Source: Brugia malayi (Eukaryota > Nematoda > Chromadorea > Rhabditida > Onchocercidae). From it: a DNA stretch of 64,000 nt. The translations under genes and the position numbers were made by a program. The stretch lies in assembly GCF_000002995.4 (NCBI RefSeq), contig NW_025062477.1, forward strand, positions 2,983,501 to 3,047,500. Direction: 5' to 3'. Every line of letters starts with the position of its first letter. The stretch's first letter is position 1. Positions 1 to 13,654 of this stretch are shown piece by piece. The notes under the pieces are model-generated. The model saw only the letters and a list, made by a program, of their open reading frames with translations, was not told the origin of the DNA and did not search any database.

Positions 1-3000
1 ATATCAATAAAATGATTTCCACTTCATTTATAAATTATTTCAAGCAAAAAATTTATTACACTGAAAATTTTTTAAACGATAAAAACATTCATTGATTTTA
101 AATAAAATAAACAAAAATGAAGAAACGATTAAAAATGAATGAAATTAATGAAATGTACGACGATGAAATCTTCTCGTTTTCTCGAGATTTAAAGAAAATT
201 TTATAAATAAATTATAAATGAAAGAAAAAGAATAATAAAAGATTTTTTTTTTTTTTTTTTCTTAAATTATCGAACATTCTGAATTACTTTTAGGTTAATA
301 GTTCTTTTATAAAATTCAACAATACAAAAAAGAAAAAAAGTAGAAATGTTAGTTTTAAAAGTAATTTGACAAACGAAAAAGAAATAATTGAAAAGTTATA
401 TATAACAGTATAATTTCGCATATTTTTTGATTAAAATGTTTTATTACCATAATAAAAATTGTAACATTTTAAATTTAATTTAATTTAATTTAATTTGATT
501 CAATTTAATTTAACTTAATTCAGTTTTTAATTTAATATAATTTCTAGGAATAAGCAATTGTTAATAATATTTTAGCTTCTTCACAACAATTCAATTCGTT
601 CTCATATTGAATGTTTAAACTTGTTTGAAAAAATTAAGTAAAATAAATTGTAAAAAAGTTTTTTTTTTTCCCACCTAACAATTATCCTTGAAACTTCTTT
701 AAATTAATTAATTGCTTATTTATTTGAATTAATTAATTGCTTATTTATTCAATGAAGCTTTTTGAATTAATTATTTGAAAGTTGCAATAAGCATTCTCGA
801 GAAATCAGTTCATCATTATTCAAGCTCGAAATCATCGAAATATTGAAGCGATAATATGCATTGATATTAAATTATTTTTAATCAACAACTGAAAATGAAA
901 AATGTATATTTGATCATATCTTATCTCATTATCAAACACTTCCAATCTTTATCACCATCTTATCATCCTTAACTCATCTGACCTTGACTTACTCATACAA
1001 AAGATTAATGATTAAACGATAAAAGTGTGATAAGTGTTGTGAAAATATTATAGTACAAGATAAAGGTAATCAATTAATTTTGTTTTAGGAAAAATCGAAC
1101 GAATTAATTTATTGAAATATTTGAATAAGTAAACAAATAAAAAAATTTAAATAATTCCAACTATTACTTTTGCTTCAAATAATTCTTTACTTAACAAATG
1201 TGATAATTTCATTTCTATTTTTTAATTTGCTTTTGTTTTTTGAAAAAAGTTGAAATAAATAGTTATATCATATCCTTTATTCATTTACGGAATTTCACAA
1301 AAGTATTAAAACTTAAAATATTTCATTTGCATAATCGTTGATTGTTGTAATTTAGATTTAACTTATTTATAAAGTATTTTACCTACAGTTAAACTCTAAT
1401 CATACTTTTGTCAAAGTTATAAGAAAGTGTTTTTTGTTTTTCAAATGAAATGGATTAATTTTTGAAACAAAAAGCTGAAAAAATCTTAATTCTAATTTTT
1501 AATTTATTTAACTAATTGTTCATTAATTCCATTTTCTATTTAACTCAATTCCAATTGTTTTTTTTTTTTAAATCTTATGTACTCATTCATTTCTTTTTTG
1601 TATACAAATACATTTTCTTGAATATTTGATGAAAATTTATAAATCAGATTTGCAATATAAATTTCGATTTAAGAATTATTCATTAAGTGTCTGTGATGTT
1701 GTTCACTTCCTGTCCACTCCCTGTCCACTTCTTCTTTTAATCAATTTTCTCGTAATGTTTAATTTTCAAATTGAAGCTTTTTTTTTTTCTTCTTCTTTGT
1801 TTTTTGCTTTTATCATAGTAAACAAATAAATAAAGAATTCAAAAATAGAGAAAAGAATGGTAATTTTAATTTTATAAAATTTTATTATTCTTTTCTTTGC
1901 TTTTTTCTTTCATTCTTTTTCGCTTTTTTTTTTAATTTTTTAAATTTTATTTCATCTTCTTCCAGTTTCAACCTGTTTCGAATGAATCCTAATTACGTTT
2001 ATATGTAAAATAAGATGAGCAAAAATGAAGAAGCAACTTTGCGGAGCGGAAAAAATTCATTTGTTCACATGCGCATATTTTCCTTTGTCTAATCAAAAGA
2101 AGCAAACGTTTTAACAAATAAGTTGAAAAATTCGCATTTTTTGAGATGAAAAATATAAATAAACAAAATTCTGGTAAAAACAAATAATTACTATTAATCA
2201 GTTATGTATAGGAGGGACGAAACAGTAGCATGATATTAATTAACAATAATTAATAATATTAATGATGATAATAACAATAGTGATAATGATAATGATCATA
2301 ATAATAATAATAATAATGTTAACAATAATAATAATGTTATTATCAATAATAATAATAACGTTAACAATAATAATTATGTCAACAATAATAATAATAATGC
2401 TGACAATAACAATAATAATAACGATTATAATAATAGTATTACCAGAAGCAAAAATCTCGTCTAATAATTAAAAACACGTTTATTTTTAATTATTTATTAT
2501 AAATAGAATTGAAAAATTCCAATGGATGATATCCGTTCACAATGATTATTAATGCATGAATTAATTTAAAAAAAAAATTGTATTTTTTTTCTGATACAAC
2601 TAATTTAGATAAAATAAAAAAGAGTTGTAAACATGCATTAGAATAAAATATCTAATAAAGCAGTTCGAATTTATTTCAATAATAGTTAGTGAAACTGATA
2701 TAGGTTAAAGTTCAGTGTATACCAGATCATCGTTAAAAAATATAAATTCTAATTTAATTTTTGATTTTTGAGAAAATCATCTGATGGATGCGATAATAAT
2801 AATTGTTTAGTATTAGTTTAGTAAGTATTATTTTAAGAATAATTTCATTATTTGTTTCATAATTTCCATTTCATTTGTTTTTTTTTTTTTTTTTTGACCC
2901 ATTTAACACAAATTGAACCACAATTGAAAATATTTCTAGCTACTGTTAATGTATACTATCACTGAAATAAAAATGATTAAGCAGTTGACTGATTGATAAC

Positions 3001-3246
3001 AAAATTATCATATTTGATAACATATCACTTACACGAGAGGGTATATCACATTCTATATAACAAAAATCTTGAAATAATCTTTACCATTGTAAAAAAAAAA
3101 AAAAAAAACGAAATGAATTAACTAAATTTCATTTATTGTTTTATTCAAAAATATAAAAACTTAATTAATTTCAAAAATAATTAATAAGAATTTAATTATT
3201 TTCATTTATTATTGAGTTGAAAACAAAAACATTTTAATTATTTCAG
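1..3246. other. AT-rich non-coding stretch, probable intergenic or intronic DNA
   Basis: No coding exon is supported here. The open frames that exist (for example 1626-1829 and 1989-2183) have the composition of AT-rich background and no splice-site or homology support. The stretch contains a short (TTTAA)n run at about 472-514, a directly repeated 'attaattgcttatttatt' block near 700-750, many poly-T tracts, and an AAT/ATA trinucleotide microsatellite at about 2255-2420. Because the gene that ends at 5065 begins inside an acceptor at 3246, part of this stretch is presumably an intron of that gene. Confidence 0.6.
2255..2420. repeat. AAT/ATA-type trinucleotide microsatellite
   Basis: Imperfect tandem ATA/ATG/AAT triplets run through this interval. 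One frame reads as an Ile/Met/Thr-only polypeptide, which is an artefact of the repeat. Confidence 0.85.
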
Positions 3247-5065
3247 ACTGTCAAGGAGTAACATTTATTGGAGTTGTTGAGAAGAAAATGGCGCAAGAAA
3301 ATTGTTTATTAATTAAATGTTATAGCGAATGTCAATTTGACATCGCTAGTGCTGAGCTATCCGAAGGTGTTTCAGTTAAGATTACCCGTGCTATACAGGT
3401 AAGTTAATAATTCATAATTTGAAAAAAGTTTAATTTATTATTTGTGCAATTTCTTTGCTTATTCATTTGTAGCACTTTTTATTAATAGTTTGCTAATTTT
3501 AATTGCATATGTATAAAAGCAAAATAATTTACATTAAACTTTTTGTTAGTTTTAAAAATTACGAACGAATGCAAATTCTGAATATTATTATTATATCTTT
3601 GTCACTATCATCATCATTATTATTATTACTATTATCGTAATCGTGGTCTATATCACTATAATGATTATTGTAATTATGCATATATCATCGAACATCTTAA
3701 ATGGTTAGATAAAAAAAGGAAAAGCAGAAGATCATTTGCTTGACGTGAAAGTATTAATATATTATTTATATTGAGTGGCATAAATTTGCATAAAATTACA
3801 CCTGTAATTATCCCCTAATAAAAGGCGGTAGAATTAACCTGAAGTAGTGGTAGTAGTAGTAGTAGTAGTAGTAATTATTGTTGCAATAGTCTAAGAGATA
3901 GATAGATGCAATTAAATTTAGTTGATTTTAAGAGGTGATTGACTGGAAAGAACCTTTGATATTTACGGAAAGATGAAGCAAAGAATAATAAGAGGAGATG
4001 TCATGCATCCATCCTTAATGGATCTTTATAAAGTTTTCATCAATTAACGAAATACTCCATTATTTGCAGAAATACTATGAAATTTTACTAAAATGAATTG
4101 AGCTTCTTTTAACTTCGTTTCTTGTTTACCTTTTATGCTTACCTTGCTAAGGTAAACTAAAATATTCATGATTAATTTGAAAGATAAATTGTAATAGTTT
4201 GCAATATTATGGCAAATTATAAATTAATGGAAGACAAAAATATTTATCTTTCATTAATTTAAAAAAAAAAAAGATAAATTAAGAAATCATTGAAAGATTT
4301 CAAGATATCTATCAAATATTTTAAATTATATCAATTAATTGATAAAAAAAGAAATACAACAAATAGTATTAAAAAAATTTTTTTTCTGATACATCTGATT
4401 TTGATGTGTTAGTACAGTTTGATAAAGTTTCTATGTTCATTGATTTTTTAAATTTAAAATTGGAAAATTTTCAAATCATCAAAATAGTTGTTACCATTTT
4501 ATGCAAATTTTTTTTTTTTATTAGATTTATTTCTTCCTAATTATCTATGTAATTTAAAATGCTTTACATTAGAAATCATTGATGAAAAAGAAAATTCAAT
4601 TTCTATCATATAATATAGCATTTATCGTAAAATTTCATCAATTCAAATGCAAACAATAAAGCAATAAGTTGTTGTGCAAATAAGCATTCAAATGAACAAA
4701 TAAATTTAGCTGAAACGAATTAACTTTAGTATAATTTATCAGTATGCTAATTTAAATGGAAGCATTTTGAATGAGTATTTCAGGAAGTAAACAATATAAA
4801 TAAACAACGAAATAAATTTTATTTTCAGAATTTCACTGCTGATAATATCGAAGCAACAGATATACCATTATTGAAAGCTAACATATTCACGGGTAAGTTA
4901 ACTCCAATCTGGGCAATTGGTCTTATCATTGTTGCTTCAGTGTTTTGCATTGGTTTTAATATAATCTTAATTACTGCTTATATTTGTTGGCAACGAAAGA
5001 AAAATTACAAACGTAAAGCGCACATTTCAACAATTACAACATTACATGCATTTAATCCAACTTAA
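3247..5065 (+). CDS. 3' part of a type I membrane protein gene with MANSC-like domain
   Basis: Two exons are seen: 3247-3398 (after a TTTCAG acceptor, ending CAG/GTAAGT) and 4829-5065 (after ATTTTCAG, stop TAA). The first exon gives the end of a Cys-rich domain with the spacing C-L-L-I-K-C-x3-C-x-F. This resembles the C-terminal half of the MANSC/MANEC domain found in extracellular and membrane proteins of animals. The second exon carries an NFT glycosylation sequon, one hydrophobic transmembrane segment of about 24 residues starting near IWAIGLIIVASVF, then a basic stop-transfer stretch (WQRKKNYKRK) and a short cytoplasmic tail, so the topology is N-out. The 5' exons are not identified; they lie upstream or outside the window. 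AATAAA at 5090-5095 is a likely poly(A) signal. It converges on EFL1. The domain call rests on cysteine pattern only. Confidence 0.6.
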
Positions 5066-7283
5066 TATTAAAATTTTTATTTATAATATAATAAATATTA
5101 AAATTTAATCAATAATATAAAATTGACTTTAAAATTTATTAAAATATTTTATTTAATAAAAAATTAACAACTTAAATTTTTTTTGTATTATTACAGATAT
5201 TTTTTAATGAATAATGCAAAAATGTTTAAAAGATTTAAGAATGTTTATTTTTTTTTTTTTTTTTTTGAATTTTAAATAATTTTTGTACATTTTGTATAAA
5301 AATTGGTTTTTACTTCATTCGTACATTTAATTGATTATGTAAAAATAATTCTCAAAATTGTTGTTTATTATAAAAATTAATGAATGATTTTTAAATTGTA
5401 TTAATATCTTTCTAAAAATTTGTCAATTTTCTTTTTTTTTTTTTTTTTTTTTTTTGAAAGTATGATAAATTAAAGAAAATAGAGGTTCAGAAATTTAAAG
5501 ATGAATTTTAAAATTTGAAACTTTGTTAGCCATTTAATAGCTTTAATTTGTATAAATATACATATACAAAAAATATTTGCAGTGCCATTTATTCGGGTAG
5601 TTTACAAATTGATATATTCATATGTGTATGAGATTGTCATCTATCAAAAATAGAGAGTAAACAACAAAAGTAAACAAAAGGTTCAGCAATTAAAACTTTT
5701 AAAAAAAGATATTTTATTGATTCATAAAAATATATCAATTTCTAAACTAATTAATTTCCCATTGTATTATGAAACTATCTGCAGAACTATATTTGAATTT
5801 AGTTTTTTCAATCATTCACATTTTGCAAATTATTTAAATTCAAATTTACTCTCAGCTAAAATTTTCCACATATCAAATTAATGTTTTTTAACTTCTTTTT
5901 TCTTATTATTTTGTCATTAATTGTAAATGAATGAAATAAAATATTGCAATAATATCAACAAAATTTGTTTACATAAGAAAATTTAGCTAAAATTATTTTT
6001 AATATTTATTTCAATTTCAGCTACTGCAGGAAAAGTAACAATGATAAGGCATTATATCATTTCAAAATTATATCATCGAATATTTTTTATCAGAAATTAA
6101 GGAATGGAAAAATTTTGGATTCTATAAACTCAAATTTTTGAACATTTTCATTGTTTATGATTTAAATGATATAAATTCAATTGTTACTGAGAGATTATTG
6201 AATGACAGAGAGAGAAAGGGAGACAGGGAGGGAGAGAGAGAGATGGATGATATGCAACAAAAGAAGGTAAATTAGTTCTTTCAATGATTTTTGTCTTTGC
6301 TTTTTTTCCAGCATAATTTAAAACTCTAAAAGATGCGGAATTTTCGATTTCAACTCGATTTCAATTCAGTATCTTTCCTGATAGAAATTTTATTAACCTT
6401 TAAAGCTAATGTTGAAAGCTATCAAACTCGTAATATTATCGCTGGAAAACGAGAAACAGAATGATTAAATCAATCAAATAATAATGACTCATTCATGATC
6501 AGTCACTAAATCATTCTCGAATTAGTTTTCCTCGTCTTCACTTCACTCAAAGGAGAAATCTCGAGAATTATTAGTTTTATCCATTTATTTAAATTTTGAA
6601 AGCTAAGATTTTTTTAAAGTTTAAAAGAGGATTTAAAATAGCAAATTTTGAAAAGTAGTAATATCTCTGAACCAAAACAAATATGTGAATTTAGTAGACA
6701 TTTTACACCTTTCAGTTCTTCATTTACCAAAACTTCTAGCAATTACGCAACGTACAAAATAATCCGGTTCGATCATTCCGCAAACGTTGAAATATTTCAA
6801 TGTCTTTGCATGTTTTATTATAGTAAGAAATAAAATTAGACTTCTTCTTTTATTGCAATTTCAAAAATTTTCAACTTTCTTTAACAGACAGAATGAGAAC
6901 AATCAATATGGTATATAATAATCGAAATGATCAAACATATCATTGCCTAAAGGTGTATTTTAACAGTATTTTATAAGAAATATTTGATGTCAGTACTTCT
7001 GCATTATTAGGAATACTTCTTGGTTATTTGGCAATTTGGAAAAAATTCAGAATTAGGGTGCACGTAAAGTTATTTAAATTCTATTAAAAAAGGAATCGCA
7101 GTATCATATGACAAATATAAGCAATATTTAATTTCAAAAATTTATTAGAAAAGATTTTTGTACAAAACAAATAATTTTAAAAAGAATCGTCGACATTGTA
7201 TAATTTAATCTGAAACTAAACTTGCGTAGTCATTACACTAATATTTACTGATATTTCTTATTTCTAAAAAAGTAATGTAACAT
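5066..7283. other. Convergent intergenic region
   Basis: Between the 3' ends of the MANSC-like gene (+) and EFL1 (-). It is AT-rich with long poly-T runs (about 5250 and 5430-5455) and a GA-rich tract at about 6205-6245. A TTTCAG acceptor at about 6015-6020 is followed by an in-frame alternative ending for the upstream gene (see findings). On the minus strand, AATAAA (7146-7141) lies about 140 bases past the EFL1 stop and is a plausible poly(A) signal. An open frame at 6648-6833 has no support. Confidence 0.6.
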
Positions 7284-10200
7284 TCAACGATTTCTTTTCA
7301 AGGTGCGTTGTTTTTCGGCGTTAATTACAATTAGTTCATCAGTTAATAAACCCTTTCGCTTCCTTACTGCATCCATGTAAACACGAGCTCGGTTTATAGC
7401 ATCACCTTTGACACCATACAATTCAACCTAAAAGTAAATTAATCAGATATTTGATTTGAAATTTAAACATTTAACTCGATCATCAAAATTTTAAGTTCTT
7501 TATTTTATTAAAGAATTTAATTTAACCTCAAAATGGACTTTTGCTATATTTTGTCAAGTAATATATTGAAATTCAAAGATTTATTAAATCTCAAAAAGTT
7601 TTTAACCTCATCCTCGGTAGTAGGTTCCCAAAACGGATCTTCATCGATTATTTCCCAGTGTGAAAATTCCAACTGACCCGAAGAAAGACCACTTGTTTTC
7701 TTCCTTAGTTGTTCACAAAACGAAAAACTTTCAATAACTGGTAAATGTGCCTCAACAACAAATAACCCATTCGATTGGTTCATATCCTCATTTAATATCT
7801 TAAAGACGAGGTAATTACTCAGAATTGTAAAATTCAATTTCGATAAGATTTCAAAAAATTACTTCACGAAAAGTTAACATTATTATCCTTCAAAACAAAC
7901 CTTTGCTCGCCTTTGTGAAAGAACTGTATGCACTTTGCCTAACGCTTGAGCATTTGTTTGTACTACACATTTGTACATCGCAGCCATAAGTCGAAGTGGA
8001 TGCTTTTTTTGTGCTTCTCTGAAATGCTAAACTATTAAATGGAAATGAAAGAGATCATATAAATTAGAAAATACAATTTTGGAAAAAGAAATGACCTAGA
8101 AAAATTACTATCAAATTAGTAAGAAAACACATAATGGTTAGAAGTAGTTCTATCGATCGTTATTTAGTTTTTTGTATCATATAAGTCTTTGAAAGTTAGG
8201 TGTTTTTTTCTTTAAACAATCTAAATTCACTTCTACCAACTTCTTTAGTTAAAATGTTCCAAGTTTATACTCACACAAAAAAAGAAACTGACCTGCATGC
8301 CTGCTTCATCCCGGATATCAAGGCTCCAGCCATTGTTGGATCATCAACTTCATTTACAGTCCATTCATCAACAACAATAGCAGTACCCCACATTGGTTCT
8401 TCACATAAGGGACCAGCTCCTACCGCTAAATCAAAACCCGCTATTATCGATTGATCAAAACATCGTAACTTGGAAGTACCTTCTGGAAAAGAAATATGGC
8501 ATTAAAAAAAAAGAAAATTATTTATCCAATTAGCTCTACTTAGAATTACACGCAAAGGAGAACAAACCAAGAGAAAGGAGAGAGAGAGAGAGAAAAAAAA
8601 AGAACTTCCCTAATCAATTCAACAACCTTGCAACCCCTTTGCAAATAAGCTGCAATGAAAATAGGAGTGGAATGATTTAAAAAAATTAGAATAGTCGAGA
8701 AAAATTTGTGAAGTTGAGAAAAACATACTTTCCCATATTGATGGCCTATTATAATCTTCCGTTGCATTGAACAATATGTTAAATCTAGCTCTGGGTGGTC
8801 CAAATGCCCATATCCTATCGATGAAATGTCTAGAAAAAATTAAAAAATGAAAAATGAAATTTTAATTGAATCTTTAAAAAAAAGTAGAACTAACTGGAGT
8901 TTTGTGCACGAGACTCTTAAATCAATCATAAATAAACGTGCGATCTTAACTGACAAAAGCGCAGCTGTCAAGTCAAATAAACAATTTGACAGATAAAGAT
9001 ATTCTTGTTTTAGTGAACGAAGAACAGCTAACTTAGTTTTAAAGAGATACTCCATTAACCTTGCAAAGAAATTCTCTCCTGTTTATCTAATCTATTTATC
9101 CACCTATCTCTACATATATGAAAATAAATTAATAATTCGTATATTTCGTATAATTCGTATATTTTACCTAAGTTGCTCGGTTCGCTGTTTTGACCAAAAA
9201 CTTCCTTTTAAATCCTTCAGCCAATTCACACAATCATTCAGCAAAATTTTATGTAAATCCTCTATCGCTGAGGTAAATTTTCCTTCTCGTAAATCACGTA
9301 AGATATCCTCATTTTTCTCCAAAACTTCAAGAAGTTCTCGCGGCAATGCTGCTGCACGCAATTTTATTTTGGCTGCACCGCTGCGAACATTGCAATCCTA
9401 AAAATAAACCTAAAAGAATAGAACATTTAATATCAATTGAACAAATCAACCCGTCTCTATTCCACATATCACTACTCATATGTAAAGTTAATGATAGGAA
9501 ATAGAAAATTAGAAGGTGCGTTCAAAATACGAAGAAATAAATTAAAACAATTATGAATACATTACAGATGAAAATTAGAGATTAGATACTAAAAACTGAA
9601 GTTCGAATATTTTACAGAATTTCCATCATTTCGTAATAAAGACAAGAGCATATGCTTACAACAGGTTGCATTGAATTGTTAGGTAATCCAGGTATAGAAA
9701 TTATAGTTTCGAAGAAAGGTACTGAGGGTTCCGACACTTTTATATTGCTCTGCCCCATATTATACAAATCAGTAAGGCATTTCTGAAGATGAACTTCGCC
9801 TAAAAATGTGTGGAAGAGATAGAATAATAGCAATAAAGGACCTACGAATAAAGTAACTACTAACAAAAAAAGTTTCAAGTGTAAAAATTTTCGCATAAAA
9901 ATGATTAAAATAGCAAATAGATAACGTTAATTACCAGTAATCAGAAAATTAATCAGGAAATATATTGAAAAAATGAAGAAAAAGAATGAATTCAGGACAA
10001 ATAATACCTGCAGCAAACATGGCTAATTCACCATTTTCTTGCTCGACAACTCGAATATTTGAATCTAAAACGCTAAGTTGCTTTAGAGCAGTTCGTAAAC
10101 TTTTAAGTTCATCTAGACCACCTTCCGGTTGAACCGACACACGGACCAACGGTTTTGCACCATGAGTAACACGAATCAGTCCCTCCGAAACTGCTTCGCT

Positions 10201-13037
10201 ACAAAGAGTTGTTGCTAACATTTCACTCGAAAATTCGATTGCACATACTGCACCTGCGACGACACAATCCACCGCAATTTTTTCACGGCCCATAAGTAAA
10301 TAAACTCCGCAAATGGTTACCAATGGCCTGAAACTTCGGAAATGAATAAATTGAGAAAAGCTGAAAACATAGAGAAATTGAAAGATACCCGAACAAACAT
10401 CATTTTTTATAATTAAAAAAAAAACTACCTAAGATAAATCATTGGAGAGTAAAGAGTAAAGTCCAGAAAAACATACTTATGGTGGAATTTGTTAAAATAA
10501 TGAATTCAGAATTGAAGTCAGCAAAATTACAACAATATTTCATTTCATACAAAAAACACAAAATATAAGATGAAATGAACACCTTTCGAGGACAGTTCCA
10601 TTTGAATGTTTATTATTAATCAAAAATAGTTGGTCATCTTTCCGAATACTTCCAGAAAGCACACGGCACATTACTAATACAGTTTCACCATACTGCAATA
10701 TTTTAGCAACAAAAACGACAGTAGTAGCTGAACTGTCACATGCTCTAACGGTTTCATAAAGAGAATGATTTTCATCCAAAGACAATGACGCTAGGCGGCG
10801 AGGATGTGTGAAGGATTGAGATGAAGGTGACGAGCCGATGGCAGCTCGGAAACAAGCTTTCGTCAGAGGAAGCCAACCGCGCATAAATTCATCGAATGCT
10901 TCCATTGTACGTCTGCTTCGAATTTTGACATTCATTTTATCAGCAAATGCCTGAAAATCATGTGAAAAATTGCTGAATCTGACGTTCGCATTAAATGTTA
11001 CTTTTGTAATATCAAATCACACAATGTTCATCAAAAGAAAACTGAATTATAAAAACCTTCAGTTTCTCCAAATCTTCATCTACAAGGCCAGATTTATGAA
11101 CATCCCATAATGGTTGCAAGATGAACTGCTCAAATAAAGTTTTCTTTCCTAGACATTCTGCTCCTTCTTTGATCACGCCTTTTGAAAAATATGAATCCGT
11201 AAAGAGTTTTGATAATATATCCTTCTCTGGTATACTAATTTTCTTGGACCAAATCTGGGAGAAATCCAACAAGGAAAATCCATAACCTAGAAAAAATATC
11301 AAAAAAAAAAGTTAAAGCAACATGCAGTTCCCACGAAATTGAAATATTGGACCATTTTTTCAAACCCAGTTTGAGTGAAAAAACTGAAGTATATGACAAC
11401 GCATACAACAAACCATGCAAAGCTGAAGCAAAAATAACATTTTCATTTTCTGGTGAAAAATACAAGCCCTTTTCAGCACGTTCAACACTATGCCAATCTT
11501 CCTGCTCAACTAGAACACCAGAAATAATCTGACTGATACAACTATTAACCTGAAAATGATTTATATTTGTTCTTGGTTTCTGTTCATCTTCGAAGAAATT
11601 CCAAAAGAACAGGTTCGAATGAAATTCCAAAAGAACAGGTTCGAATGAAACATAAGCGTAAATCGAAGTCATTAATTTCTGATTCAAAAATTTCTGCTAT
11701 ACCTAAATTTCATTATCTTGACAAAAATCAATCTCACTAAGCTTACTTGTTCCAGCAAACGCCGTATATGAGCAAATGCTTCAGCAGGAGTTTGTTTCAT
11801 TTCTATAGCTAATCGATCAATTTTGTTGAAAACAAGAATTATTTCTAAATTTAGCTGAATTGCTTGCCGAAGGAGAAATTCAGTTTGTGAGCAAAGTCCT
11901 TCAACCTAAACAGAAGCGAATTACAGAACTGGAAGTATGAAAGAAAAGGTTAGTTTTTTAAAAACTGCAGCAAAAATCAAAAAATGAATGCAAATTTAGT
12001 TTTTTAATCAGTAATTTAATTATTTGAAGAAACAGCATTCGAATCAATGAGACACTCATATTAAAGGGATCACTAAACTTTAACTGATAACCGACGGAAA
12101 ACAAACAACATATGCTTACTTTAGCATTATGGAAATTTTTTTGTTTTTTTATTATTTGAGTGCAAAACATTCAGTGTCATGAATCCTCACATTTTTCACT
12201 AGATGCAAATTCAAAAACAAGAAAAATTTTCATTCATAAAAAATTTTAAATTTAAGAATAAAATGTCCAACAAACCACATCGATCACCAAAAAGGCTATA
12301 TCTGACAACAGCAATACTGAGGAAACTTCATCAGAAAAATCAACATGACCAGGACTGTCAATCAAATTTATGATATTGTTCTCGTATACTAGAGCAATTG
12401 CTGAAGCTTTCATCGTTATGCCACGAATTTGCTCATCCTGAATGCTTATAAATGTTAAAAAGAATCCATTCATAGGCCGCTTTATGATATTATCATATTG
12501 AATATAATTTCAAAACCTAACTCAAATTTTCATTCCAAAAATCGTATTTTACAAAATACAACTTCTATAACTCATTAACTCATTAAAAGGATAAAGACTG
12601 AATGTTATTTTATTTTTTATAAAAAAAACCTAAAAATGGTAACAAAAACTACCTCGCGACTATCCATATAACGTAATTTACCAGCCATTCTAGTCGAAAT
12701 TAATCCATTCGATGAGATAAGACAATCAGCAAGACACGTTTTACCGTGATCTACGTGAGCAATTATACACACATTACGGATTTTTGATGCATCCAACTAT
12801 AATTAAACAATACTTTCAATACTACATTAAACGTATCAAACAGAAATAATCGCCTTCCATCATTTTGTGCACGTGCAACTATGACAATTAATTGATATTG
12901 AAAATAATTTTTATTCTTGAAAATAAAAAAAAAAATCTATTCGATAAATTATTACTTCTTCAAGATAAATCTATTATTCTTTTAGGATAAACTATTACCT
13001 TTTGAAAAGTATCACAATCTGATTGCTTCCGTGTCAT
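7284..13037 (-). CDS. EFL1: Elongation factor-like GTPase 1 (EFL1/Ria1), ribosome maturation factor
   Basis: EFL1 is a cytoplasmic EF-2-like GTPase that, with SBDS, releases eIF6 from pre-60S subunits. Fifteen exons (high to low): 13037-12999, 12796-12653, 12437-12276, 11905-11747, 11549-11414, 11286-11057, 10950-10583, 10327-10008, 9799-9660, 9397-9168, 8829-8729, 8482-8293, 8018-7901, 7798-7607, 7427-7284. Every junction has GT/AG and compatible phase, giving 890 codons. GTPase motifs: G1 AHVDHGKT (26-33), G2 RGITM (66-70), G3 DSPGH (88-92), G4 NKID (142-145). AGEVHLQ opens the EF-2 domain III region (about 518-524), RLMAAMY marks domain V (about 749-755), and [19 protein letters not shown] lies at 810-828. 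The basic tail ends in [10 protein letters not shown]. It is shorter than human EFL1 (about 1120 aa), mainly because the low-complexity insert within domain II is absent. The start is the first ATG after a pyrimidine-poor leader; exon 1 encodes 13 residues. It is divergent from MED15. Confidence 0.95.
11595..11646. repeat. 26-bp direct tandem duplication in an EFL1 intron
   Basis: Two identical 26-bp units (11595-11620 and 11621-11646), each ending in AGGTTCGAAT, lie in the intron between EFL1 exons 4 and 5. The TTCGAA core resembles a tRNA T-loop but no cloverleaf can be drawn. Confidence 0.9.
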
Positions 13038-13654
13038 CTCTTTGTTTCTTTTTCTTTTATTTTCACCTGCAATTATATTTATTATTGTTGTTAAAAATTT
13101 TAATTTTATTTTCAACTTCTATTACACCTTGATATTTTCTAAGTTTGGTTATGCATTCATAAAAGTTTGCATGCAAATGCATTAAGTATTTATTGAGATA
13201 CCGAATAAAGAATTATGAAAGAAGAAGATGAAATACTCCAATATTTATATATATTATATGCAAGTTGAAAGAAACATCGATAAACATTTGCATGAAACTC
13301 TCAAAAATGCAATCACAGAAATTTCCCATCTAATTCTAACAATAGCTATTTAACATTAACCATAAACTGTGCCATCTTGTCCTGGCGCAAGAGGTCGTGT
13401 CATCTTGCTCAGGCGGAAGAGGAATTGCTTCAAAGTGACATTGGTTCAAGTATGAGTTGCCAATGATTAAATTTATTAGTCAAAATTAGTTTGAATTCCT
13501 AATTCTTAGCTGACATTTTATGTTAAATTAAAATGTATATTTTTTGCATTGTAATTTGTCGTAGTGTTTTAGTTTCTTTTTTTTTTTTTTTTTTTTTCTT
13601 TCTTTTCTACATTTTATTCAAATAATTTCTATAAAAAGGGAACAAATTTTAGCT
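13038..13654. promoter_or_regulatory. Divergent EFL1/MED15 promoter region
   Basis: About 600 bp separate the EFL1 start (-) from the MED15 start (+), so the two genes probably share a bidirectional promoter. A GC-richer patch holds two tandem imperfect 28-bp copies (13369-13396 and 13397-13424). Each starts with GTG(C/T)CATCTTG, whose reverse complement CAAGATGGC in copy one matches the animal YY1 core. A good donor (A/GTATGAGT at 13449/13450) pairs with the acceptor TTTTAG at 13652, so the patch may be a 5' exon of MED15. The rest is AT-rich with a poly-T run at about 13578-13600. Confidence 0.55.
13369..13424 (+). repeat. Tandem 28-bp repeat with YY1-like cores
   Basis: Two adjacent 28-bp units align without gaps with eight mismatches, sharing GTG-CATCTTG near the left and GGCG-AAGAGG near the right. 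They lie in the only GC-rich part of the divergent promoter. Confidence 0.7.

Noticed and set aside
2262..2471. Open frame of almost only Ile, Met and Thr
   Set aside because: It is the translation of an ATA/ATG/AAT microsatellite.
11595..11646. AGGTTCGAAT as a tRNA T-arm
   Set aside because: It is a 26-bp tandem duplication in an intron and no acceptor stem or anticodon arm can be formed.
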